Shown here in pieces: positions 7,678 to 15,317 of a stretch of 64,000 nt of DNA. The notes under the pieces are model-generated. The model did not search any database, was not told where the DNA came from, and saw only the letters and a list, made by a program, of their open reading frames with translations. Within the stretch, counting starts at the first letter, position 1. Each line of letters opens with the position of its first letter. The stretch comes from Streptomyces avidinii (GTDB taxonomy: Bacteria > Actinomycetota > Actinomycetes > Streptomycetales > Streptomycetaceae). The position numbers were made by a program, and so were the translations under genes. Where the stretch lies: the NCBI RefSeq assembly GCF_014650695.1, contig NZ_BMVL01000009.1:30971-94970 (forward strand), written 5' to 3'.

Positions 7678-8693
7678 CGACGGTGGCTGCGAAGTCCGCG
7701 AAGTCGGGGGTCAAGCCCTCGACGATGGCACAGGCCCTGACCCGGGCGATGCGCGACGCGATGGCCGAGGACCCGACCGTGCACGTCATGGGCGAGGACG
7801 TCGGGACGCTCGGTGGGGTCTTCCGGATCACGGACGGGCTCGCGAAGGAGTTCGGCGAGGACCGTTGTACGGACACCCCCCTCGCGGAGGCGGGCATCCT
7901 GGGCGCGGCGGTCGGCATGGCCATGTACGGGCTGCGCCCGGTCGTCGAGATGCAGTTCGACGCCTTCGCGTACCCGGCGTTCGAGCAGCTGATCTCGCAC
8001 GTGGCGAAGATGCGCAACCGGACCCGCGGAGCCATGCCGCTGCCGATCACGATCCGGGTGCCGTACGGCGGCGGGATCGGCGGCGTGGAGCACCACTGCG
8101 ACTCCTCCGAGGCGTACTACGTGGCCACGCCCGGCCTCACGGTCGTGACCCCGGCGACCGTCGAGGACGCCTACGGGCTGCTGCGCGCGTCGATCGCGAG
8201 CGACGACCCGGTGGTCTTCCTGGAGCCGAAGCGGCTCTACTGGTCGAAGGCGGACTGGCGGCCCGAGGCGCCGACGCCCGTGCCCGGCATCGGGAAGGCG
8301 CTGGTCCGGCGGGCCGGCACGAGCGCCACCCTGATCACCTACGGGCCCTCGCTGCCGGTGTGCCTGGAGGCGGCCGAGGCAGCCCGCCAGGAGGGCTGGG
8401 AGCTGGAGGTCGTCGACCTGCGCTCGCTGGTCCCCTTCGACGAGAACACGGTCGTGGAGTCCGTACGCCGCACCGGGCGCGCGGTCGTGGTCCACGAGGC
8501 CGGCGGCTTCGGCGGACCGGGCGCGGAGATCGCCGCCCGCGTCACGGAGCGCTGCTTCCACCACCTGGAGGCGCCGGTGCTGCGGGTGACGGGCTTCGAC
8601 ATCCCCTATCCGCCGCCGATGCTGGAGAAGCACCACCTGCCGGGTGTGGACCGGATCCTGGACGCCGTGGCGCGCCTGCAGTGGGAGAACTGA
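7674..8693 (+). CDS. bkdB: Branched-chain keto acid dehydrogenase E1 beta subunit (first copy)
   Basis: A 339-residue transketolase-like E1 beta subunit. Recognisable segments are VMGEDVGTLGGVFRITDGL near residue 40, the cofactor-proximal MQFDAFAYPAFEQLISHVAK and the C-terminal EAGGFGGPGAEIAARV. It completes the active site with E1 alpha. The GTG start overlaps the E1 alpha stop by four bases and its own stop overlaps the E2 start, so translation is coupled. It carries about 13 N-terminal residues more than the second E1 beta at 26374. Confidence 0.93.
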   Translation: MTTVAAKSAKSGVKPSTMAQALTRAMRDAMAEDPTVHVMGEDVGTLGGVFRITDGLAKEFGEDRCTDTPLAEAGILGAAVGMAMYGLRPVVEMQFDAFAYPAFEQLISHVAKMRNRTRGAMPLPITIRVPYGGGIGGVEHHCDSSEAYYVATPGLTVVTPATVEDAYGLLRASIASDDPVVFLEPKRLYWSKADWRPEAPTPVPGIGKALVRRAGTSATLITYGPSLPVCLEAAEAARQEGWELEVVDLRSLVPFDENTVVESVRRTGRAVVVHEAGGFGGPGAEIAARVTERCFHHLEAPVLRVTGFDIPYPPPMLEKHHLPGVDRILDAVARLQWEN

Positions 8694-10030
8694 TGCCGCA
8701 GGTAATGGAATTCAAGCTTCCCGATCTCGGGGAGGGCCTGACCGAGGCCGAGATCGTCCGCTGGCTCGTGGCAGTGGGCGATGTCGTCGCCATCGACCAG
8801 CCGGTGGTCGAGGTCGAGACGGCCAAGGCGATGGTGGAGGTTCCGTGCCCCTACGGCGGTGTGGTCACCGCCCGGTTCGGGGAGGAGGGCACGGAACTGC
8901 CCGTCGGAGCAGCGCTGATCACCGTGGCGGTGGGGGCGTCGTCGCTTCCCGCCGAGGCTGCGGCCGCGCAGGCGGACGGAGCCGAGGGCGAGGGCGCCGG
9001 CAATGTGCCCCGGCCCCTGATCGGTTACGGCGAGGACCACTCGCGCCCGGCGCGTCGGCGACGGGTGCGACCCGTCACCGCCGCGGTGTCGGCCCCCGTC
9101 GTCGCCGCTCCGGCGGCTCCGGCGGTCCCCGTGGCTCCGGCGGCTCCCGCCGGGCCGGTGCCGGTGATCTCGCCGCTGGTGCGCAAGCTGGCCAAGGACG
9201 GCGGGGTCGACCTGCGCGCGCTGCGCGGGTCGGGCCCCGACGGGTTGATCCTGCGGGCGGACGTCGAGGCGGCGCTGGCCGCGCTGCGCGCGCCCGAGCC
9301 GGCCCCGGTCGCCTCCGTGGCGTCGCCGACGGCGACGGCGCGGGGCGAGCGGATCCCGCTCAAGGGCGTGCGCGGGGCGGTCGCCGAGAAGCTGTCGCGC
9401 AGCCGCCGGGAGATCCCGGACGCCACCTGCTGGGTCGACGCGGACGCCACCGAGCTGATGGCCGCCCGGGCCGCGATGAACGCCGTGGGCGGGCCCAAGA
9501 TCTCCGTGCTCGCACTCCTGGCCCGGATCTGCACGGCTGCCCTGGCCCGGTACCCGGAGCTCAACTCCACCGTGGACCTCGCGGCCAAGGAGATCGTCCG
9601 GCTCCCTTCCGTGCACCTGGGCTTCGCCGCGCAGACCGAGCGGGGCCTGGTGGTCCCGGTGGTCCGGGACGCCCAGAACCGCAACCCCGAGTCCCTGTCC
9701 GCGGAGTTCGCCCGCCTGACCGAACTGGCCCGGGCCGGGAAGCTGGCTCCCGCGGACCTGACCGGCGGCACCTTCACCCTGAACAACTACGGGGTGTTCG
9801 GGGTCGACGGCTCCACGCCGATCATCAACCACCCCGAGGCGGCCATGCTGGGTGTGGGCCGGATCATCGACAAGCCGTGGGTCCACGAGGGGCAGTTGGC
9901 GGTCCGGAAGGTGGTTCAGCTGTCGCTGACCTTCGACCACCGGGTGTGCGACGGGGGTACGGCGGGCGGCTTCCTCCGCTTCGTCGCGGACTGCGTCGAA
10001 TCCCCGGCGGTCCTGCTGCGCAGCCTGTAG
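8693..10030 (+). CDS. bkdC: Branched-chain keto acid dehydrogenase E2, dihydrolipoamide acyltransferase (first copy)
   Basis: A 445-residue E2. One N-terminal lipoyl domain carries the lipoylated lysine in ETAKAMVEV (about K45). An Ala/Pro-rich linker is followed by a peripheral-subunit-binding domain (ISPLVRKLAKDGGVDLRALR) and the catalytic domain, which ends with the DHRVCDGG motif (His about 416, Asp about 420). It moves the acyl group from lipoamide to CoA. No E3 (lipoamide dehydrogenase) gene follows, so E3 must be encoded elsewhere. The ATG start overlaps the E1 beta stop (ATGA). Confidence 0.93.
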   Translation: MPQVMEFKLPDLGEGLTEAEIVRWLVAVGDVVAIDQPVVEVETAKAMVEVPCPYGGVVTARFGEEGTELPVGAALITVAVGASSLPAEAAAAQADGAEGEGAGNVPRPLIGYGEDHSRPARRRRVRPVTAAVSAPVVAAPAAPAVPVAPAAPAGPVPVISPLVRKLAKDGGVDLRALRGSGPDGLILRADVEAALAALRAPEPAPVASVASPTATARGERIPLKGVRGAVAEKLSRSRREIPDATCWVDADATELMAARAAMNAVGGPKISVLALLARICTAALARYPELNSTVDLAAKEIVRLPSVHLGFAAQTERGLVVPVVRDAQNRNPESLSAEFARLTELARAGKLAPADLTGGTFTLNNYGVFGVDGSTPIINHPEAAMLGVGRIIDKPWVHEGQLAVRKVVQLSLTFDHRVCDGGTAGGFLRFVADCVESPAVLLRSL

Positions 10031-10097
10031 CTCAGCGGTGGGGCGGGGCGGAATCCGCTGCGCGGAGCTTCTGCCCGCCCCACCCTTCGCGTTTCCC

Positions 10098-10160
10098 GGG
10101 GCTCCGCCCCGGACCCCGGTCCTCGAACGCCGGACGGGCTGAAATTCAGCCCCGCCGGCG
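10098..10160. terminator. Streptomyces intergenic repeat with hairpins after bkdC
   Basis: GGGGCTCCGCCCC (10098-10110) is followed by a hairpin centred on 10144: GGGCTGAA (10136-10143) and TTCAGCCC (10145-10152), flanked by CGCCGG (10128-10133) and CCGGCG (10155-10160). It lies between convergent genes and likely terminates both. The same element family recurs at 14554-14606 and is common in Streptomyces intergenic regions. Confidence 0.7.
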
Positions 10161-10176
10161 TGTGAGGCGGCCGGCC

Positions 10177-11154
10177 TCACACCGTGAGCAGGAGCTTGCC
10201 CACGTGGCTGCTCGACTCCAGTACCCGGTGCGCCTCGGCGGCATCCCGCATCGGGAAGGCCGCGTGGACCACCGGGCGGACCCGCCCCGCGGCCACCAGC
10301 GGCCACACGTGCTCGCGTACGGCGGCGATGATGGCCGCCTTCTCCTCCAGCGGGCGGGCCCGCAGCGAGGTGGCGGTCACCGCCGCCCGCTTGGCCAGCA
10401 GCGCGCCGAGGTTCAGCTCGGCCTTCGCCCCGCCCTGCAGCCCGATCACCGCGAGCCGCCCGTTCACGGCCAGCGCGTCCACGTTCCGGGCCAGGTACTT
10501 CGCACCCATGATGTCCAGGATCACGTCCGCCCCGGCACCGCCCGTCGCCTCGCGCAGCTCGGCCACGAAGTCCTGCTCGCGGTAGTCGATCAGGATGTCC
10601 GCGCCCAGCTCCTTGCAGCGCGCCAGCTTCTCGGGGCCGCCTGCCGTCACGGCGACCGTCGCGCCCACCGCCTTCGCCAGCTGGATCGCCATCGTGCCGA
10701 TCCCGCTGGACCCGCCGTGCACCAGCAGGGTCTCGCCGGGGCGGAGTCCGGCCACCATGAACACGTTGGACCACACGGTCGCGACGACTTCGGGCAGGGC
10801 GGCCGCCGTCACCAGGTCCACGCCCGCCGGGACCGGCAGCAGCTGGCCCGCCGGCACGGCCACCCGCTCGGCGTACCCGCCACCGGCCAGCAGGGCGCAC
10901 ACCTCGTCGTCCACGGACCAGCCGGACACCCCCGGTCCGATCGCGGCGATCCGGCCGGAGCACTCCAGCCCCGGATGGCGCGACGCGCCGGGCGGCGGAT
11001 CGTAGAACCCCTGTCGCTGGAGTACGTCGGCGCGGTTCACGGCGCTCGCCGCGACCTCGACGAGGACCTCGCCCTCGCCCGGCACCGGATCGGGTACGTC
11101 GGCCCAGACCAGGGCCTCGGGGCCGCCGGGCTGCTCGATGGTGATCGCATGCAT
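10177..11154 (-). CDS. NAD(P)H-quinone oxidoreductase, zinc-independent MDR family
   Basis: A 325-residue medium-chain dehydrogenase/reductase of the quinone oxidoreductase (PIG3/QOR) type. The N-terminal GroES-like domain contains SAVNRADVLQRQGFYDPPPG. The Rossmann domain has HGGSSGIGTMAIQLAK near residues 145-160 and ends in the family-typical SSSHVGKLLLTV. The zinc ligands of alcohol dehydrogenases are absent, as expected for this subfamily. It probably reduces quinones or enones with NADPH. It stands alone, convergent with bkdC. The physiological substrate is unknown. Confidence 0.88.
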   Translation of the reverse strand: MHAITIEQPGGPEALVWADVPDPVPGEGEVLVEVAASAVNRADVLQRQGFYDPPPGASRHPGLECSGRIAAIGPGVSGWSVDDEVCALLAGGGYAERVAVPAGQLLPVPAGVDLVTAAALPEVVATVWSNVFMVAGLRPGETLLVHGGSSGIGTMAIQLAKAVGATVAVTAGGPEKLARCKELGADILIDYREQDFVAELREATGGAGADVILDIMGAKYLARNVDALAVNGRLAVIGLQGGAKAELNLGALLAKRAAVTATSLRARPLEEKAAIIAAVREHVWPLVAAGRVRPVVHAAFPMRDAAEAHRVLESSSHVGKLLLTV

Positions 11155-11180
11155 GGCCCGGAGGCTACGCCACGGCGCGG

Positions 11181-12272
11181 CTACTCGGCAGGTCCGAACC
11201 TCACCTGCGGTGAGGCCGGCGGCGTCGCCCGCACGATGGTGATGAGACGGTCCGTCAGCTGGATCGGGCTCGCGTGCGGATCGTCGTACGGGAGCAGCCG
11301 GTGGCCGCGCACCACGCTCACGACCAGGTCCTCGGTGTCCCGCACCGACTTGCCGGCCTCGGACTTGCGGGCGGGGCGTTCGATGAGGTCGAGGCCGCTG
11401 CCCTGCTGGATCAGGTCCTCCATCACGGTGCCCGCGCTCGGGCTGAGCACCGAGAGGCCCAGCAGCCGGCCGGCCGCGCTCGCGCTCGTGATGACCGCGT
11501 CGGCACCGGACTGGCGCAGCAGCGGGGCGTTCTCCTCCTCGCGCACCGCCGCGACGATCTTCGCCCCGCGGTTGAGCTGCCGGGCGGTCAGGGTGACCAG
11601 GACCGCCGTGTCGTCCCGCTGGGTGGCGATGACGATCTGACGGGCCTTCTGCAGCTCGGCACGGAGCAGGACGTCGGAGCGGGTGGCGTCGCCGACCACG
11701 CCCGTGAAGCCCTCCGCGTTGGCCGTGTCGATCACCTTGGCGCTGGGATCGACGATGACGACCTGCTCCTTGGAGAGGCCGGTGGCCAGCAACGTCTGCA
11801 GGGCCGAGCGGCCCTTCGTGCCGAAGCCGATGACGACCGTGTGCTCACGCAAGTTCTTCCTCCAGCTCTTCAGCCGCCACTCTTCCCTCGTCCGTTCCGT
11901 CAGGACTTCCAGGGTGGTACCGACCAGGATGATCAGGAACAGCACGCGCAGCGGGGTGATCAGCAGGATGTTGATCAGCCGTGCGCTGTCGCTGTACGGC
12001 ACGATGTCGCCGTAGCCGGTCGTCGACAGCGTCACCGTGGCGTAGTAGAAGCAGTCGAGGAGATCGACTTCCTGGTTGGCGTTGTCGTGGTAGCCGTCGC
12101 GGTCGAGCCACACGATGAGGACCGTCAGGAAGAGCACGAACAGCGCCATCAGCAGGCGCTTGGTGACCTGCCTCAGCGGGTTCTCGACGATGCGTTTGGG
12201 CAGCTTGATGCGCCGGGAGACGAGTTTCTCGTCGGCGCCGCGGGCCATGGAGTCCTGGCCGTGAAGTTTCAC
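11181..12272 (-). CDS. Two-TM potassium channel with TrkA-N (RCK) domain
   Basis: About 363 residues. Two transmembrane helices (near 39-56 and 98-120) flank a pore with the K+ selectivity filter TTGYGD at about 84-89. A cytoplasmic Rossmann TrkA-N domain (VVIGFGTKGRSAL, about 146-158) and a TrkA-C-like tail follow, so conductance is probably gated by a bound nucleotide. I prefer GTG 12272: it overlaps the moeA stop (GTGA) and has GGAGG at 12282-12286, nine bases away. ATG 12281 would have no room for a ribosome site, and ATG 12248 is possible. The channel is the last gene of the mobA-like/moeA operon, an odd functional pairing. Confidence 0.87.
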   Translation of the reverse strand: MKLHGQDSMARGADEKLVSRRIKLPKRIVENPLRQVTKRLLMALFVLFLTVLIVWLDRDGYHDNANQEVDLLDCFYYATVTLSTTGYGDIVPYSDSARLINILLITPLRVLFLIILVGTTLEVLTERTREEWRLKSWRKNLREHTVVIGFGTKGRSALQTLLATGLSKEQVVIVDPSAKVIDTANAEGFTGVVGDATRSDVLLRAELQKARQIVIATQRDDTAVLVTLTARQLNRGAKIVAAVREEENAPLLRQSGADAVITSASAAGRLLGLSVLSPSAGTVMEDLIQQGSGLDLIERPARKSEAGKSVRDTEDLVVSVVRGHRLLPYDDPHASPIQLTDRLITIVRATPPASPQVRFGPAE

Positions 12273-12279
12273 GTGAAAC
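12266..12279. other. parS-like ParB-binding site
   Basis: GTTTCACGTGAAAC is a perfect 14-bp palindrome identical to the ParB-binding core consensus (parS) used for chromosome segregation. It sits across the moeA stop and channel start, so it is read in both frames. Streptomyces parS sites cluster around oriC, which fits the core gene content here. I noticed no second copy by eye. Confidence 0.85.
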
Positions 12280-13576
12280 ATCCTCCAGCAGCCCAGGGCA
12301 GATCGAGAATCTCCAGTTCCTGTCCCGACCGCGCGCCCTTCGGCGGTACGACGGCCAGCGCGTCGGCGGCCGCCACTCCGCGCAGCATCGCGGGGCCGTG
12401 GTAGCGCAGCGGTACCGCGTGCTCATCGCTCAGCTGGACCGGGACGAGCCGGGTGTCGTACGGGTGGCCGGGGACGTCGGCCTGCACCGGCGCCGTGTAG
12501 CGGGGCCGGCCGCGGCGGCCGGCGAGGGCGCGCAGCAGGGGGTCGGCGAGGGTCAGCAGCCCGGAGACGGCGGCCAGTGGGTTCCCGGGCAGTCCGACCA
12601 GGTGGCGCACCGGGTTCCCGTCGGGCGTCGCGGATCCGAGGCGGGCGAGCAGCATGGGGTGCCCGGGCCGCACGGCGACCCCGTCGACCAGCAGTTCGGC
12701 GCCCGCCTTCCGCAGCACCGGGTGGACGTGGTCGACGGGTCCGGACGCGGTGCCGCCCGTGGTGACGAGGACGTCGGCGGTGCTCGTGGTGACGGCCTCC
12801 AGCAGGGCGGCGGCCCCCTCAGGGTCGTCGCCGAGTCGCCGCGTGCCGATGACCTCGGCGCCGAGCCGGTCGATCCAGGGTCCGAGCATGGGGCTGAGGG
12901 CGTCGCGCACCAGCCCCTCGTGCGGGAGGCCCTCGGTGAGCAGCTCGTCGCCGAGCACCAGGATCTCCACGAGGGGGCGGGGCCGGGTGGTCAGCTCGTC
13001 GTACCCGGCGGCCGCCGCGAGCCCCAGCACGGCCGGGGTGACCAGGGACCCGGTGGGCAGCAGCAGGTCGCCGGAGCGGCACTCCTGGCCGCGCGGGCGG
13101 ATGTCCTGGCCGGTGAGGACGGGCCGGTCCGCGAAGAGCTGGCTGCCGGCCTCGCGGCAGTGCTCGGTGCGGATGACGGCGGTGGTGTCGGCGGGGATCC
13201 GGGCGCCGGTGGCGATCCGCACGGCCTCGCCGTCCGTCAAGGGGTCGGGCCGCTCGGAGCCGGCCAGGACGCTGCCGCCGGTGCGCACGCTCCAGGGGCC
13301 GGGTCCCGCGACGGCCCAGCCGTCCATGGCGGAGGTGTCGAAGGACGGCAGGTCGGACAGCGCGTCCAGGGGGGCGGCCAGGACCTCCCCGAGGGCGTCG
13401 GCCAGAGGCACACGGTGGGTCCGGGGCCGGACCCCTTGCCCGGCGCGGACGGCGGTGTCCCGGGCCCGCGACCAGGAGGCCGCGCGACGGCCACCTGCGC
13501 CGCCGCTCTCGGGGGCGCGGCTGACCAGGGCCAGGGCCTCGTCGAGGGCCTGCTCGGCGGAGTTCGTGGGGGTCAT
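12269..13576 (-). CDS. moeA: Molybdopterin molybdenumtransferase MoeA
   Basis: A 435-residue MoeA-family protein. SFDTSAMDGWAV (about residues 77-88) is the MoeA N-terminal signature. The central MPT-binding domain has TTGGTASGPVDHVHPVL, and the C-terminal region contains VRPGHPMLLAR and LPGNPLAA. MoeA inserts molybdate into adenylylated molybdopterin to give active molybdenum cofactor. The ATG start at 13576 overlaps the stop of the upstream MobA-like gene (ATGA), and its stop overlaps the channel gene. The N-terminus has about 60 extra Ala/Arg-rich residues ahead of the conserved core. Confidence 0.9.
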   Translation of the reverse strand: MTPTNSAEQALDEALALVSRAPESGGAGGRRAASWSRARDTAVRAGQGVRPRTHRVPLADALGEVLAAPLDALSDLPSFDTSAMDGWAVAGPGPWSVRTGGSVLAGSERPDPLTDGEAVRIATGARIPADTTAVIRTEHCREAGSQLFADRPVLTGQDIRPRGQECRSGDLLLPTGSLVTPAVLGLAAAAGYDELTTRPRPLVEILVLGDELLTEGLPHEGLVRDALSPMLGPWIDRLGAEVIGTRRLGDDPEGAAALLEAVTTSTADVLVTTGGTASGPVDHVHPVLRKAGAELLVDGVAVRPGHPMLLARLGSATPDGNPVRHLVGLPGNPLAAVSGLLTLADPLLRALAGRRGRPRYTAPVQADVPGHPYDTRLVPVQLSDEHAVPLRYHGPAMLRGVAAADALAVVPPKGARSGQELEILDLPWAAGGCFT

Positions 13577-14463
13577 CCGGAGCCGTTCTGTTCGGCGGAG
13601 TCGGCCGCTGCCTCGTCGGCCCAGCGCAGCGCCAGGTCGGCCGCCTTGCGGGAGGCCTCGGCGACGGCCTGGGCGGGGTCGGCGCCGGTGGCGGCGGCGT
13701 GGGCGGCCGCGTAGCCGACCAGGAAGGTGGTCAGCGGGGCGGCGGGCCGGGCGACGCCGTGGGCGGCGTCCCGGGCGAGGTCGAGCAGTGTCTTGGTGTC
13801 GACGGCGAGGTCGATGCCCAGCTCGCTCTTGACGGCGGTGATCCATTGCTCCAGCACGCTTCCATGCTCCCTGATCCGGGCGCGGGCGACGGCGAGATCC
13901 TCCCAGGTGTCGCAGTCGAAGGAGGCGAGTGGCCGGGAGGTGACGCGGACGAGGTCCAGTTCGGCGGTCAGCGCGCGGAGCGGGAGCCCGGTGAGGGTGC
14001 CGTGCTCGGTGGCCAGCAGCGCGATCTCGCGGCGCAGGGGCTCGGCCCGGTACGCGGCGACCAGCGGCTGGTCCCGGCCGTCGGGGTCCCGCAGCAGCGC
14101 TCCGTCCGCTCCGTCCGCGCCGTCCGCCCCGGGCCCGCCGGGGGCCTCCAGCAGGGCCCGTACGGTCTCGCGGTCCAGGAACGGCAGGTCGGCGGAGAGT
14201 ACGAGGACCAGCTCGGCGGTGGTCCGCCGCAGCCCGGCGTCCAGTGCGGCCACGGGCCCGCCGCCGGGCGGGTCCTCACGGGTCCAGTGGACCGGGCGTG
14301 CGGTGGGGCGGCGGCCGCCGACCACGACGGTGGTCCGGGCGTCGGGGCAGGCGTCGAGGACGCGGTCGAGGAGTGCGCGGCCGCCGACGCTCAGCGCGGG
14401 CTTGTCGGCCCCGCCGAGTCGCCGCGCGGCGCCGCCGGCCAGCACGATCGCGTCGTAACTCAT
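13573..14463 (-). CDS. MobA-like nucleotidyltransferase fused to DUF6457-type domain
   Basis: A 296-residue protein. Residues 1-190 are an NTP-transferase domain with LAGGAARRLGGADKPAL near 8-24 and LSADLPFL, the pattern of MobA, which links GMP or CMP to molybdopterin. The last 90 residues (QWITAVKSELGID onward) are a small helical domain I recognise as DUF6457-like, often found beside molybdenum genes. ATG 14463 is chosen because the conserved SYDAIVLAGG follows at once. First gene of the leftward operon with moeA, which supports a cofactor role. The nucleotide used is not certain. Confidence 0.82.
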   Translation of the reverse strand: MSYDAIVLAGGAARRLGGADKPALSVGGRALLDRVLDACPDARTTVVVGGRRPTARPVHWTREDPPGGGPVAALDAGLRRTTAELVLVLSADLPFLDRETVRALLEAPGGPGADGADGADGALLRDPDGRDQPLVAAYRAEPLRREIALLATEHGTLTGLPLRALTAELDLVRVTSRPLASFDCDTWEDLAVARARIREHGSVLEQWITAVKSELGIDLAVDTKTLLDLARDAAHGVARPAAPLTTFLVGYAAAHAAATGADPAQAVAEASRKAADLALRWADEAAADSAEQNGSG

Positions 14464-14553
14464 GCCGTTGAGTATGCGGCGCCCAACCCCCCGGCGGGGA
14501 GCCGCACCTGGAGGGGCTTCCCGGGGGTGCCGGGTGCCGGGTGCGGCGCCGTT

Positions 14554-14606
14554 GCCGGGGGGCGCTGCCCCCGGACCCCCGCGCCTCAAACGCCGGCGGG
14601 GCTGAA
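14554..14606. repeat. Second copy of the intergenic hairpin repeat
   Basis: CCGGGGG (14555-14561) and CCCCCGG (14568-14574) form a hairpin, followed by ACCCC and a segment CTCAAACGCCGG then GGGGCTGAA. The order and sequence match the element at 10098-10160. It lies between the MobA-like gene and bpa and may terminate bpa transcription. Confidence 0.65.
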
Positions 14607-14685
14607 AGAGGGCTGAAACTGCGGAGCGGATCCGGCCGCGCCTCGGGCGTGGGCCGGACCCGCTTCTTCTGCGGTCCGCAGGGGG

Positions 14686-15225
14686 TTACAGATACGGGCC
14701 CGAGCGGATCGCTCCGTGCCCGCCGTCCTCGTCGTCGTCGTGCGGCCCGCCCGGCGGGAGGGCGCGGCGCATCTGCTCCAACTGGGCCCGCGCCGCCATC
14801 TGCTGCGCGAACAGGGCCGTCTGGATGCCGTGGAAGAGGCCCTCCAGCCAGCCCACCAACTGGGCCTGGGCGATCCGCAGTTCGGCCTCGGAGGGAATGG
14901 CCTCCTCGGTGAACGGGAGGGACAGGCGCTCCAGTTCCTCCACGAGCTCGGGAGCCAGACCGTCCTCCAGCTCCTTGACCGAGGCGGCATGGATGTCCTT
15001 GAGCCGGACCCGGCTCGCCTCGTCCAGAGGCGCGGCACGTACCTCTTCCAGGAGTTGCTTGATCATGCTGCCGATCCGCATGACCTTGGCGGGCTGTTCG
15101 ACCATTTCCGTCACCGGGACCTCGCGCGACTCGTCATCGGCGTCGCCGACCGCCGTCCCGTCCTGTCCCACGATCAGGACGTGCGGGGGGCTGTCCTGCG
15201 ACCGTTCACTCCTCGGCATCTCCAT
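14686..15225 (-). CDS. bpa: Bacterial proteasome activator (Bpa/PafE family)
   Basis: A 179-residue protein with a disordered acidic N-terminus, a central four-helix region (VTEMVEQPAKVMRIGSMIKQ, then EELERLSLPF and AQAQLVGWLEGLFHGIQTAL), a glycine/aspartate-rich linker and the C-terminal tail GPYL. Bpa forms dodecameric rings that open the 20S proteasome without ATP, docking through a C-terminal motif with a penultimate tyrosine; this tail matches. I chose ATG 15225 (MEMPRSE); ATG 15219 and GTG 15243 are alternatives. Single gene, flanked by terminators. Confidence 0.87.
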   Translation of the reverse strand: MEMPRSERSQDSPPHVLIVGQDGTAVGDADDESREVPVTEMVEQPAKVMRIGSMIKQLLEEVRAAPLDEASRVRLKDIHAASVKELEDGLAPELVEELERLSLPFTEEAIPSEAELRIAQAQLVGWLEGLFHGIQTALFAQQMAARAQLEQMRRALPPGGPHDDDEDGGHGAIRSGPYL

Positions 15226-15262
15226 GCCGTCATTCTCTCGCACACCTCCGTACTCACACGGT

Positions 15263-15302
15263 GTGCCCCCGTACAGTCGTGATCCACCCTGTACGGGGGC
15301 AC
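15263..15302. terminator. Terminator of the PadR/ABC operon
   Basis: Perfect 14-bp arms, GTGCCCCCGTACAG (15263-15276) and CTGTACGGGGGCAC (15289-15302), with a 12-base loop lie just downstream of the permease stop. Confidence 0.8.
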
Positions 15303-15317
15303 CGGCCTGCTACGGCG

